Assembly (NCBI GenBank): GCA_033439265.1
Contig: JAVTVX010000001.1
Span: 1,195,501-1,259,500 of the forward strand
Origin: Dillenia suffruticosa
Taxonomy: Eukaryota > Streptophyta > Magnoliopsida > Dilleniales > Dilleniaceae
Length of the DNA stretch: 64,000 bases
Direction of reading: 5' to 3'
In this document: piece after piece, positions 35,601 through 46,960 of the stretch
How the letters are laid out: every line of letters starts with the position of its first letter
Numbering within the stretch: position 1 is the stretch's first letter
Translations under genes and position numbers: made by a program
The notes under the pieces: generated by a model
Database searches by the model: none
Told to the model about the DNA's origin: nothing
What the model saw: the letters and a program-made list of their open reading frames with translations, nothing else

Positions 35601-38600
35601 GGTGCCAGGTTGCATTGAAAATAATCCTTACTGTTGCAGAAGAGAGGATAAATTCTTCTTGGCAGTTGCTCTTTCACGAGTGAAGCATATTCTTTTACAA
35701 TGTGGCTTGATTGAAAAGCTTTAGGAGATAATTTACTCAATTTTAGGTCTCTCTTTGATGGTTAGTTCTGTAGCTTTGTTTATTTTTTATGGATCAAGCA
35801 ACTTTACATTTTTTATCGTCCCATTGGTTGGAGGGACCGCATCAAGGGACTTGTCATGAGGGGAGGAGATGCTTCTCTCTTTTAATAATTTGTGTTTGGA
35901 AAGTTATTTTATTTTCTTTTTTTGGCGAGGAACAGTTGCAGTTTACAGAATGTATATTGCTCATTTAGAGTTCGCAGACTCATATCTACATGTTTTCTGT
36001 AGTTGGTCTGCCCCTTGTTGGTTCCCTTTAGTGGCATGCATATATGCTCATGGGTGGCACTGCGAGGGGGGGAGTGTGAAAGAAATTCCCTAAAAGTTAG
36101 AGGTGGACGGTACCTTTTCTGCATGATGTTTGCTTTTGTTAGGATAAAAGTGATCTTTGTGCGCTCAACAATGTCTATGAATGGGGAATCAAGTAAGTGG
36201 CATGTAAATGATTGGGACCAAATTTTTTTCCTCTTTCTATGGGTTAATTGGTGGTATTTGGTCACCTCAAGTGAAGGAAGGTTGTGTGGCTTGGAAGGGG
36301 AACACCTTGAGGACTTTTGAAGTGAAGGGGTTCTATAGACATCTGAAGAGTTGAGAGCGAGGAAACTGATGCTTTTTCTCTTTTAAAGCACTGCGGGAGG
36401 TCTCAGCCCCTTCCAAGGTACCATTCTTTGCTTGGGAGGCAGCTTGTTGCAGGATTAAATTGCAAAACTTGCAGAAGAGAGGAGTCATTTCATGCTTGTG
36501 AATTGGTTTCCCATGTGTAAGGAGTTGGAGTTAGTTGATTATCTCTTATAGCCTTTTTCTTGGGCTAGAATCTTGTGGGAGTTGTTCTCTGCTCTCTGTG
36601 TCCACTGGGTGCTCACCTGAAGTGTGCTTGGTAATCTGTGGACATTGAGGTGTATGATCTATGAAGGTTTGTGGGAAGACTATGAATTTAATCCCTCTAG
36701 CTAAATTTCTGGTTGATATGGAGGGAGAAACAGTCGAAGAATTTTGAGGGCCTGAATATTCCCTTGCCTGTTTTAGAAATTCTATTGTAGGCTGTATAGA
36801 ATGCATCTCTGTGGCAAAATGAATTTTGTTTCTTCCTAATTACAAGAGGAGCTAAATAACTGTACTGTACTAGATTTAAAGCTATGTTAAATGTAAGGTC
36901 ATGGGTCAATTAAGTTGGGATCAGAGCCGTAAATTCCTGATGTAGCATTTTAATTTTGGTATTACACAATTGATAAAGGGATGAAACTCATGAATGTAAC
37001 TACTTATTGTTAAAAAACAACATGAAATTCCTTATACTGGTATAAGCATAATAAACTTCCTCAATTACCATGAGTGCTTCTCACATTTCGACCAGCTTAC
37101 ATTTTAGTTATAGAAATGACCCTTGACAGCATTGGACTTCTTAGCGATGGAGCTTAAAAATTGTCTTTCCTACATTTCAAGTTGATCAATATTCATTGCA
37201 CTCCCTTATCATTGACCTTGTTGAACTTCAGATTTGAATGTTGGATAATGCATTTCTGTTACTTTGCTGATGTCTTGATATACAATGGGGCTAAATTCAG
37301 CTACAATCTTTCTAGGTTGAAACATACGATACAGAAAGAGCATTGCGGAAAATCAAACGCCACCCTTCTTCGGTTGCTGTAGATGTTAGTGGGCCTGGTA
37401 AGCTGAGGAAGGACATGAACCCCTCTGCTGAGCAAAATGAAATTGGAGGCATATCAAGCCCTCAGTTGGAAAGATTGAAGCTTGTTTCGGAGGAAAATAA
37501 TGTAGATAAGAGAAAGAGCATTGATTACAACAAATCATCTGAAAAAGAAATTTATCTGAATGATGGAATAGAAAACTCCAAGAAGTTTATTGGAGGGCCC
37601 TCATCCTGGTAAATTGCACTTATCTTCAATTTCACTTTGGAGGCTGGTGTTATTTATTTGTTTTCATATTATTAGGATCTTATGCCCGAGAAGTGTGAAA
37701 TGTTTGGGGCCATTCTTGTCTGTTGAATTATTTAGACCTAGGGTGTAATAAGGTTAACACGTGGTTGAAAATATAACCTTGGTCTTAGAATCAATTGGAA
37801 TTAGTCATTATGGAAATAGGAGACTTTTTGAGATGCCAGATATTAGACGAGATATATATGAGGATGAATTACTCCCCTCTACCAAACAAAAAAATGAATT
37901 GAGGAGCTAACTCAAAAGCATTTAGCTCGCTGTTGCAACGTGCATTTGGAGATGGAAAATGATAGCTATAATCTCAATCTCAAGGCCAGGACACTAGTGG
38001 CTATATGGTTTTTAGGGGCCTTTTTTTCTGATCATGTTTATTTTCAATTTTCCTTGTTCCTCTTTTATCAAATGCACTGGCTTCAGTTTGGGTCAATAAA
38101 GTTTTGTGGATGTTAAGTTGTTTCTTTCCAAGCCAAGTAAACATGATTACACATTTATGTTACTTTTAATTAAGTTCGTGATTTATGTTATGAGCTTTTA
38201 CTCCATAAATTCCTACTTTCCTCCACAGGGATCCATATCCAAAGGTTGACGACCCAGAACAATTGAAAGCCTCTCTTGCTTCAGGTTGTATCTGCAGTTC
38301 TATTGTTATTGAGACAGACTAAGCTTATGTTGCACTACATTTCATACTTTGTGCAGTAAATATAATTGCCAAAGCTACTGTTACGAACTTGAGACATGCT
38401 GTCACCCGTATTATTTGCTTTAATGTCCCCATAAGTTCCTTTGGTGAGGGAAACTACCTAATGCCGCTTAATTTTCAAAATGGTAGAGCAACATGCAATG
38501 ACACAATCCTTAGAGTGATCAGGAGACTGATGCTGTGAAAGGCATAATCATTTTATTATTAGCACTGATGCCAAATTTTGTCATAGACAGCCTGTAAACA

Positions 38601-39424
38601 TGTACAATTCCATGATGGCCTTAAAAAGGGGACAAGCCTATTATGTAAGCCGCACGATTTTGAGTGAGTTGTGGTTGAATGGTAGCAACTGTATCGTTGC
38701 CACAAACTCTATTAATTTTAAAAATTGTTATTTCTCAGTTTCTGTTAATTTGCTGAGGTTGGCCATAAAAACATTCTGGTCAAATGACATTGGTGTTCTG
38801 TAACCAAGCCATTTAATGAGATGGAAGCATCTTATCATTTATGGAAATTAGGATGTCCTTGTATGCATCATGATAATCTTTGGCTGAACTCAAGTGTGGA
38901 AAATGTAGGTTTTCCCCCTACTTGTGGATTCTCAACTTGCTAGGTGTTGTCATGCCATCTGGACAATCAGATTTTGGAATAGTCTTTCCCACAGTCAGAG
39001 TTAAATGATTGATGACGGTTACGTACTTTGATCTTTTCCTTAACTTATAGTGCTCCACCCCAGGTCCCCCTCATATTATTTTGGACACATTTAAACTTAT
39101 TCAATCATGTTACCATTATGTAGGAAAGCATTTCCTCTTTGTCATAGGTGCTTGAGGGAATGTAATATGCATGTACTGACATGGGAAAGAAGGAAATGTG
39201 CAGGAAAGCTGTTACCAAACAAGAAATGGGAAGAGTTGAGAAGTGATGAAAGGACTTCTGAAGCCAATTTTGAAGAGCCAGCTGAAGAGCCTAAAGCAGT
39301 TGCTTCTCAAAGTGAGGCACTTGAAACAAGTACGCAGTCAAATGGCAATAAAACTTTGTTGGATGCTGTTAAGCCAAAGAATAAGAGGAAAAATAAATCT
39401 GCTCGTGCCACTGATGCTAGATAA
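29658..39424 (+). CDS. RRP45: Exosome complex component RRP45 (EXOSC9 / CER7 family)
   Basis: RNase PH-like ring subunit of the RNA exosome (3'-5' RNA decay and processing); in Arabidopsis its homologue is CER7. Exons: 29658-29794, 31709-31918, 32473-32568, 32670-32784, 34810-34890, 35004-35192, 37316-37608, 38229-38284, 39204-39424, giving 465 residues. Intron 1 uses a GC donor (CG|GCAAGT); all others are GT-AG. The RNase PH core is complete: LRIDGRGPFDFR, EVQLGQTHVMGFV, SPMADPSFEAG, ESRAVDTESLCV and FRRPEVTLGG. The second domain includes PLILHHLPIAITFAF and DPTHFEEAVM. A divergent charged tail ends in a basic cluster (KPKNKRKNKS). LINE fragments sit in introns 1 and 6. The small last two exons were placed by phase and are slightly less certain. 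Confidence 0.96.
29808..29838 (+). repeat. (CTT)n in RRP45 intron 1
   Basis: About ten CTT/TTC units just after the GC donor. Confidence 0.9.
30780..31340 (+). pseudogene. LINE fragment in RRP45 intron 1
   Basis: Broken ORF2 end in the same orientation as the gene. Peptides in shifting frames: PSRVGFFV*EAMWERIF, DNLQRGA, VDHLLPHCVWT (zf-RVT H and C ligands), and a terminal LESFVDVDFLDSLFS typical of the end of plant LINE ORF2. Several stops and frameshifts. Confidence 0.7.
34908..34929 (+). repeat. (ATTT)n in RRP45 intron 5
   Basis: Five to six ATTT units; a second run lies at 35441-35462 in intron 6. Confidence 0.8.
35590..35850 (+). pseudogene. LINE fragment a in RRP45 intron 6
   Basis: LQKRG (35634) is followed, from 35680, by KHILLQCGLIEKL, a stop, then EIIYSILGLSLMVSSV. 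This is the second half of a plant LINE zf-RVT domain with one Trp-to-stop change. Confidence 0.7.
36080..36800 (+). pseudogene. LINE fragment b in RRP45 intron 6
   Basis: Peptides in order: GTFSVKGFYRHLKS-like text at about 36110-36350 in mixed frames, PSKVPFFAWEAACCRIKLQ with LQKRGVISC (from 36409), VDYLL, and ARILWELFSALCVHWVL. This is a classical LINE zf-RVT order, overlapping in content with fragment a, so it is a second insertion or a duplication. Confidence 0.7.
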
Positions 39425-40741
39425 TATACTTATTCTTGTGGTACATAAATCCTAAACTTGTTTCATCTCTTATAGCAACAATGTATTTGTTATTTCCATT
39501 AACTTCTTAGGTCGTAGCAATAAGAAATTCAGTATAGGAAAGGTCGCTCTATACTGTGTTTCATTTGATTATTCCAGTCATTGTGACCTGCGTGTCTTGC
39601 ACTTTGTACCATTTGGCTTCTATGATGCAATGTGGATTAGTAGAATACTGTCCACTCATTTCTATTAGATTTCATTACCCATCTCAGATGAGAGATCTAA
39701 TATGCTCTGAAAGCTAGTTACCCTTGCTTAAACCATGCATTTTGCCAGACTATGCTTTTACATACCTAAAAGTTTTGGAATGTCTTACAGGTGCTATGGT
39801 GTTGCTGGATGGTTAGTACATGGAAAGGGCTATTGGAGAATGATCTCCTATGGCCATGATGCAAGAAGACAAATCTGAGCAAAAGTTTTCTGAAAGGTGA
39901 GACAGCTGACTAGTATGCATGTCTCAAATTTTTTTTTTTTTTTTTTAATTGGGGAAAAGTTGTTTTGCAAGTGCACACATTGCCAAACACTGGTTTGGTA
40001 GGTTAAAAGTGTTGGCTTCACTTGGATGGACACCCCAAGAGTGATGATGCTTTTTCGAAGTGACCAGTGTAACAAAAAAATGTTGTTTTGCAGACATTCC
40101 CTTCTAGCATTATCTATGTTCAACTTTTCCTCATTTTTTTTTTCCATTCTGAGTTTCCTATCTTTTTTCCTGGAAGCCCAACCTTGTATATACTTAACCT
40201 GGTTTTTCTTTTTTAGGTCTCTCACCCGCTCTCTCTCTCTCTCTCTCTCTCTGGACACAAAACCAACACAAGTGAAGTTCTTTACTTTTTTTTATTTTTT
40301 ATTTTTTTCTTGCTTACACTTCTTTAATGCTTAACCTTTCAACCAAAATTCTGTAGGTGGCTTTAGCATTCTCGCACTGTACAATAAACTAGCCAACCGA
40401 GTCCTTTGCTAAACTACTAGACAAGCACCTTTGTCGGCTAAATTACTTGATAACACATGTAGGACTATTGAATAAGGTTTTGAAAATCAAATGATAAATT
40501 GGCAAAATCATCAATTACAGAGGGAATAAGAATCAAAGACAAATATATTAGGTTTTTTAATTAAATTTGAAGTTTAAAACTTAAAAAAAAAAATTAAGAT
40601 GAGAATTTTTTTTAATCGAATTTGATAATATTTAAATAGAATTAATTTAAATATGATTTTAAATATTAATTAATAAAAAAAAGGGGCAAATAGCACAGGA
40701 TCCCCAATTTGGAGCAATGCTATGAAGTAGTTTGAACGTAA

Positions 40742-40743
<2 letters not shown>

Positions 40744-40779
<36 letters not shown>
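40744..40779. repeat. (TA)n microsatellite
   Basis: About 18 TA units. Confidence 0.95.
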
Positions 40780-40783
<4 letters not shown>

Positions 40784-41312
40784 TAATGCTCCCTTTGCCA
40801 TCGATGATGATGGAACTCTTCTGCCGGTCGTCTTCTGCCGGTCGCGCCCCTAGGGAAGATATGAAACTTTTTTTGAAAAAAAAAATGATTATAATCCTCC
40901 TCGTTGTAATCAAAATCAAACGAGATCGTTCTAAATTCTGTACATACAAAGAACTCCAAACTGTAAAATTTTGAATATTTTATTGAAAGAAGATAAAAAT
41001 ATTTTTATTTTAATTGATAAAAAAAATATTTACAAAAAAAAAAAGAGACAATTACCCTTCATAAGAAAAGAGAAAAGAAGATTGTTAATATAAGAGAGAA
41101 GTGATGATTGAATTTTCTTTTTTTTCATGGGCATGGAGATCCCTTTCCCATGGGTTCTGATTCTGAGAATCCTTTGTTGGTCCCTATATAGTGGATCTCA
41201 TAGTTGGACGGTCCAGATTAGTAAGGATGAAATTTCAAATATTGAACGGTGACCTAATTAAGAGAATAAAAAAAAAATTGAATTTTTTTTCTTTGTTTCT
41301 GAGAATGATACA

Positions 41313-41316
<4 letters not shown>

Positions 41317-41359
<43 letters not shown>

Positions 41360-41361
41360 TT
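41317..41361. repeat. (AT)n(AC)n compound microsatellite
   Basis: TA units passing into AC units. Confidence 0.9.
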
Positions 41362-42354
41362 TGAGTTCCAAAAAGAAAAGAAATATAAATAAGACTAAAT
41401 ATAAAGATATATCATCTATTAGAGATATATAAAAAATCAGAATAAAATCAATTTTTTAAATATAATGATTGACTAACCAAATTAATTAAATATATTGATT
41501 AAATTAATTTTAATAATTAATTAAATATATAATAATTGATTAAATCAATTTTAGTGATAAATTATATCAATCAATTATATAATGATTAATCAAATTAATT
41601 AATTGTAATGATTGAATAATTTATTAAATCAATTATAATAATTAATTTAATCAATCCACGGGGCTTGCTTGAGTCTATTATAACATTACATACTATCTAA
41701 TAAGACAAATACATAGACATTAAAATTATATATTAATATCCAGTGGGGAGAGTTCAATCTTTTTAAAAATAAGGTTTTAAATTAAATTTTATTTATAAAA
41801 GAAATATATTTTATTAAATAAGATTTTTGATCGAGTTTTGTATGTATAAAAAAAGAGAGATAACGAGAGTTTTATTATCTAATTCGGTTTGAATCGAGTT
41901 TATTTGAATTCCATTCGCATAGTAAATATTGATAATTTATTAAAAAATATATATATAATAAAATTCATCTGCCCTTGCTTATAAAATTCACTCGAGAATC
42001 CTGGAAAAACCTTTCTCAAAATATTTAATATTCTTAAAATATTATGTGAGAAAGATAGAAAATTAGATATTTAAAAGGACACTCGATGATTATGCTATTG
42101 CCTACCAAATGTCCATGCATCAATACATGAAACGCCCTTTAACATTAATGACCCACATTTACCCAAGCTGAGAGCAGCCACCCTACCCTACTCTTCCCTT
42201 GGGAAAGGCAGAATTTGGAAAGTGGCCCCCAAGTCCCATCGATTTTGCCCCCCCCCCCTCTCTCTCTCTCTCTCGCTTTACAAATATTCACTCTCATCCC
42301 GCCTCGTCTTCATGGTATGCCCTAAAGATTTTCTGTTCTCTTTCTCCGCTCACT

Positions 42355-42753
42355 ATGGCACCAAAGCGTCGCGCCCCCGAAATGCCCCCACCAGCCATGG
42401 AAGAATTTTCAACTCTGAGCAGGGAGAGTGCAATTTCAGTGAAAAGAAGTGCTGGGGGTGAGAAAGAGAATGGGGATGCCAAGAAGCCATTGTTTGTTGA
42501 GACCACGAAGTATTCTGCGGAAACCATTTACTGTGTGAAGCAGTTGATTAAGTTCAGCGGAAATGTGGGTCGGCTTGAGAGTGCAATGATGGAAGGAATG
42601 GAGTTGATTTCTGCCTCAAACAAGTCCGACTGGGTGGCGAGGGGGAAGACCTTGGACTTTGAAGCACTTGGGATTTTAGTCGAGAAGCTGGAATTGTTAC
42701 TGGAGATGAACAAGACGATATATTTAGCTCTCAGGTCTAAGATGAATAAGTAG
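42355..42753 (+). CDS. Unrecognised small protein, orphan tandem family copy A
   Basis: 132 residues, single exon, starting MAPKRRAPEMPPPAMEE and ending LRSKMNK. Function unknown; I recognise no domain. The N-terminus is basic (APKRR, KRSAGGEKENGD); the C-terminal ~80 residues look helical, with KYSAETIYCVKQLIKF, MEGMELISAS and LELLLEMNKTIYLAL. The start is the ATG shared with copy B; the frame is open upstream but without ATG. Compared with copy B it lacks about 85 internal residues, including the poly-Glu tract, yet stays in frame. A CT-rich leader, the coding region and ~450 bp of downstream sequence are all shared with copy B, so this is a tandem gene duplication. Confidence 0.65.
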   Translation: MAPKRRAPEMPPPAMEEFSTLSRESAISVKRSAGGEKENGDAKKPLFVETTKYSAETIYCVKQLIKFSGNVGRLESAMMEGMELISASNKSDWVARGKTLDFEALGILVEKLELLLEMNKTIYLALRSKMNK

Positions 42754-43611
42754 TAGAAATCTTTGAATGGTCAAAGTATTTTGTATTGCGTTTCCTGTCA
42801 TCGTTTGCTTCCACTTCTGTCTGGCTGCATATGAACTATTAAAGTAGAATCTATCTGCCTATTCCAGTGTACTAACCTGGTGCAGTCATGTCAATGAATC
42901 TGAGGAAGGCTTATTTTGTTTATGATTGTTATTCCCATGCACATTCTCTCTCTCTCTCTCTCATCTATAAATATGTTTGCGTACACGTTTTAATATCGGA
43001 GAAGTCTGTAGTTTCTGATGTCCCAAGAGCAATCTTTGTTCTTGAACCTGCTCAAAATTAAGATGTTGCAGAAAATTTGTTCTGATATAATGGCTTCTTC
43101 ATCACCAGACATTTGGCCTAATTGATTATATTCATTGTTTATGTAGTGTGATCATCTTCTTCCCCTGTATATTTGCTTTACCTATGAAACTTTAAGCTAT
43201 GTTAAATGGTTTGAGCCTTCTGTTCCAGACATTACCATGGCTCTCATAATGATATCTAAAGTTATCTCTTTTGTTGTCTCGAAATCATTCAATTTTGAAA
43301 ATAAAGCAAAAATTTTAAATAATTTTGAAAAATTTTTTTTCCAAAAGGAAAAATTATGTATGATTTTAAATAATTATTTAAAATCAATAAAAATATTTTT
43401 TAAATTAAAGTTGTATTATTCGATAATACCATAACAATTAAAATTTAAAAAACCAAAAATGGAAAGAAAGCAAAATTTAAAAAGAAAAAAAGCAAGTTTG
43501 AAAAATTATTAAAATAAATTAAAAATTATTTAACTATTTGATAATTAAGAAAAAATAATTTAATCATAAATTAAAATTTAAATTATCAAAAATTTACTTA
43601 ATCTATTATAA

Positions 43612-44125
43612 AGAATGATAAGATGTCGAATATGTCAGAAGAAGAAGAAGAAGAAAGAATTGATGGCTTTGGAGATCGAGAAGCTGGAATGGTTTCTCGA
43701 TATGACAAAGACGGTATATTTAGCTCTCAAATCTAAAAATGAATCAGAAGTAGAAATCCTTGAATGGATACAGGATTTTGTATTGTGTTTCCCTTACTTT
43801 CCGTTTGCTTCTGCTTTTGTTTATCCGCATGTGAAGTATTTTTTTTGGGATTATGTGTTAGATATCGTTCGTTATTTAAGATTTTATTCTGATTAATTCA
43901 GATTGATAGTTACAGTGATTTATTTTAAATGATAAGTCTTTTAATAAAAAACACTTTATATATACGAGAGTCTAATACTCTAAATGAGAATCAAATTTCA
44001 ATCGTATTTAAAAATACTCGACTCCACGTTCAATCGACTCAACCTTCACGTGAAGTATTAAAGTTATATCTATCTTCCTATTCTAGTGTACTAACCTGGT
44101 GCAGTCATGTCTGATTTTTGCTCCT
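43612..44125 (+). pseudogene. Orphan family copy C, broken and split by a SINE
   Basis: Starts inside the acidic segment (NMSEEEEEE at about 43630, equivalent to NMSEED of copy B), then jumps with a frameshift to the C-terminal part: EIEKLEWFLDMTKTVYLAL (43670-43727). The 3' flank matches copies A and B but is cut at 43841 by a ~209 bp SINE and resumes at 44060 (TACTAACCTGGTGCAGTCATGTC). The upstream block 43525-43585 matches 45262-45325 before copy B. No usable start remains. Confidence 0.7.
43841..44049 (-). mobile_element. SINE inserted in orphan copy C
   Basis: Flanked by the exact 10 bp repeat GTGAAGTATT (43831-43840 and 44050-44059). It begins with T(8) on the plus strand, i.e. a CCC plus A tail on the minus strand. 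A diverged copy lies at about 44775-44960, sharing AACACTNTATATATANGAGA. Confidence 0.8.
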
Positions 44126-44774
44126 GTGATTCTAAAGTGGTCTGCCATGTTGAGTGCCAAAATATGGCTATGTCCTGAAAAGTCATTGTCTTTGGTGGGA
44201 AAATTCCCATCTTGGGAAAATGTTTTTTTTTTTTAATTGAAAATATTCTTATAAAAATATTTTATTTCTTATCATTTGGAGACTTCTTTCTCAAACTCCA
44301 AAAAAAGAAAGAGAGAATCAGCCTTATCAATTGACTTCATAAGGTCTATCAGTGCAGGAAGTATTCAAACTTTCTCATTTGAGAAGTGCTGCTGTTTCTA
44401 AGGCCTAAAATGATACCCCAACATGAATTGGAATAAATTGAGTGGAGGATGAAAATGCATATTCATGTTAAAGTAGCCTAATTTTTAACAAATCTTTTAA
44501 AGGTTGAATGAAAATAAAAGGAATGAAATGAATGAAGTGGCAATTCTGCCTTGTGTCTGACAATGATAACGTAGTAAGTCCTTGGTCGCATTGTACTTTT
44601 ATATGATTTTTTTTTAAAAAAATTTGAATAAAAATAAAAAATTATCAGAAGAATTTACTTTTTAAGAGATTTTTCTATTAATTCATATCAAATTCAAATT
44701 AATCAGAATCAATAAATTAATTATTAAACATCGATCATTTTTGTTCCTGTTCCTTGATTTTATTATTCTTTTTA

Positions 44775-44960
44775 TATCATATCTTGGACGCCGTTCAGTA
44801 TTCAGAATTTTGTCCCTATTAATCTAGATTGATCACTGTAATGACTCCTTTTGAAGAATGAATATCTCAATAAGAAACACTCTATATATATGAGAATCCG
44901 ATATTTCTAACGAGAGTTAAATCTCGATCTTCTTACCGTGACTATTGTTAAATGAGAACT
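44775..44960 (-). mobile_element. Diverged copy of the SINE at 43841-44049
   Basis: Collinear similarity: GCCGTTCAGTATT, CAGATTGATC-like, AAGAAACACTCTATATATAT, GAGTTAAATCTCGAT. No clear target-site duplication. Confidence 0.6.
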
Positions 44961-45086
44961 TTTCACGACTAATATAAGCACCCAAGGATTTGTGATGTTG
45001 TAAGGTTGTTGGTTCTCTTGGGCTGCCTGATTCATCTTAAATTTAATATTGGAAAGATGCAGGAGGAATGGCAAATGGTGGAGTTG

Positions 45087-45098
45087 GGGGGGGGGGGT
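45087..45098. repeat. G homopolymer
   Basis: Run of 11-12 G; length may be unreliable. Confidence 0.7.
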
Positions 45099-45760
45099 GG
45101 TTCTCACTCCTAAACCCTCGCTTGTTGCTTGGGGAATTTCGACTCATTTACCATCTTCACTCCCAACTATTCAATTATAAAAATAAATAAATAAAAATTA
45201 AAAAATTAAAATTTTAATATAAATTTATTAAATATTAACTTAATTTAACATAATAAATATAAACATTATTTAACTATATACTAATTAAGAAAAAATAATT
45301 TAATTATAAATTAAAATTTAAATATCAAGTGATCACTTTTTCATCAAATATTCTCATATTTCTTTTAAATAATTACTTGATTTTAGTCAAATTATTAAAT
45401 CATCCATTTAATATTTAATCACTATAAGAAAGTAAACTAAAATTGTAATTATATTCTTTAAATTATTGGTTTTTTATTTTAATTTTTTAAATATAAATAT
45501 AAATTATTAAAATAATATAATATAAAAATTATATTTTATATATTTCGAGAATATCGAAAAACAGACTCCAATACCTGCAGCCGTGGGAAAATGTCTTCCG
45601 CCACACCCAGCCGCCCTACTTCAAACTCCGAAACGGCGGATTCTTTGGGAAGAGAAGAAGTTAGGAAAGTGGGCCCCCAGTCCCATCGATTTTGTCCCCT
45701 CCCTCTCTCTCTCTCTACAAATATTCACCCAAGTTTCTTTCTCTTCTCTCTCTTCTCTCG

Positions 45761-46090
45761 ATGGCACCAAAGCGTCGAACCGCGGAAGTGCCCCCAGCCA
45801 TGGAAGAATTTTCAACTCCGAGCATGGAGAGTGCGATTTCAGTGAAGAGAAGTGCAGGGAGTGAGAAAGAGAATGGGGATTCTACGAAGCCATTATTTGT
45901 TAATGGCATTGTAGGTTCGGGGAAGGAAGGGGAAGATCCGATTTTCGGAGAAGCCCATGATCAGAAGGTGATCGGGTCGTTCCAACAGATTTTGGACGGT
46001 GAGGAAATGGTGAAGAAGAATGATGAGGAGATGGGGAATATGTCTGAGGAAGATGGAGATGGAGATGGAGATGAAGATGAGGAAGAAGAT

Positions 46091-46122
<32 letters not shown>

Positions 46123-46429
46123 AGAGGAAGAGGAGGAGGAAGAGGAAGAGGAAGAGGAAGAAGAAGAGATGGTGGTAGACGCCCCGAAGTATTCAGCGGA
46201 AACATGTTATTGTGTTAGGCAGATGATTAAGTATGGCGGAGAAGGGGGTTTAGTTGAGAGTGAGTTGATGGAAGGAATGGACTTGGTTTCTGCGTCAAAG
46301 AAGGCTGAGTGGGTGGCGAGGTGGAAGACTTTGGAGATTGAAGCATCTTGGATTAATGTCAATCGGTTGGAATTTTCTCTCGATATTACAAAGACCTTGT
46401 ATTTATCTCTCAGTTCTAAGATGAATTAG
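45761..46429 (+). CDS. Unrecognised acidic protein, orphan tandem family copy B
   Basis: 222 residues, single exon, starting MAPKRRTAEVPPAMEE. Layout: basic N-terminus with KRSAGSEKENGD; a middle part absent from copy A (IVGSGKEGEDPIFGEAHDQK, then NMSEEDGDGD); a Glu/Asp tract of roughly 50 residues at about 107-155; then the conserved C-terminal part KYSAETCYCVRQMIKY, MEGMDLVSAS, WVARWKTLEIEA, LDITKTLYLSLSSKMN. The C-terminal part is about 55% identical to copy A by eye. The acidic tract suggests a nucleic-acid- or histone-related role, but this is inference only. No paralogue of known function came to mind. Confidence 0.7.
46063..46170 (+). repeat. GAA/GAG trinucleotide tract coding for poly-Glu
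   Basis: GAT/GAA then GAA/GAG repeats, about 105 bp, wholly within the copy B ORF; absent from copy A and short in copy C. Confidence 0.9.
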
Positions 46430-46960
46430 AAGTAGAAATCCTAGAATGGGTACAGGATTTTGTATTGTGCTTCCTGTTGTTTCCGTTTGCCTCTACTTTT
46501 GTTTGGCTGCATATGAAGTATTAAAGTAATATCTGGCTGCCTATCCCAGAGTACTAACCTGGTGCAGTCATATCTATGAAGATGAAGGAAGGTTTATTTT
46601 GCGTATGATTGTTATTGCCATGCATGTTCTCTCTCTCTCTCTGTCTCTCATTTTTAAATATGTTGGTGTACATGTTTTGACATTGGAGGAGAAGTCTGTA
46701 GTTTCTGATGTCCCAAGGGATGTCTTTGTTCTTCAATCTGCTCAAAATTAATACATGATCGTCTTGAGACAGTCCTGTATATTGGTTTCAGAAAATTTGT
46801 TCAATATAATTTCTTCTTCATGGTATCACCTGACATTTGGCCCAATAGATTTTATTCACTGTGATAGCTTTGATCTACCTTGTGTATTTGTCATACCCTT
46901 GGAACTTTAAGCTTTGTTATTTGATTTGAGCCATCTGATCACGTTTATAAGGAGGTCCAG
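46430..46960 (+). other. Duplicated 3' flank of orphan copy B
   Basis: Collinear with 42754-43230 after copy A. Shared blocks include ACTAACCTGGTGCAGTCAT, GTCTGTAGTTTCTGATGTCC and TGCTCAAAATTAA. It sets the right border of the duplicated unit. Confidence 0.75.

Larger units (their letters stand above)
39425..42209. other. Intergenic between RRP45 and the orphan family
   Basis: RRP45 3' UTR first, then AT-rich spacer. It includes a T run at 39929-39947, a CT run at 40229-40252, (TA)n at 40744-40779, (AT)n(AC)n at 41317-41361, and a degenerate array of TAATGATTGATTAAAT-type units at about 41455-41655. No gene recognised. Confidence 0.5.

Noticed and set aside
45900..46205. 101-residue Leu/Pro/His-rich minus ORF
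   Set aside because: Antisense of the poly-Glu tract of orphan copy B.
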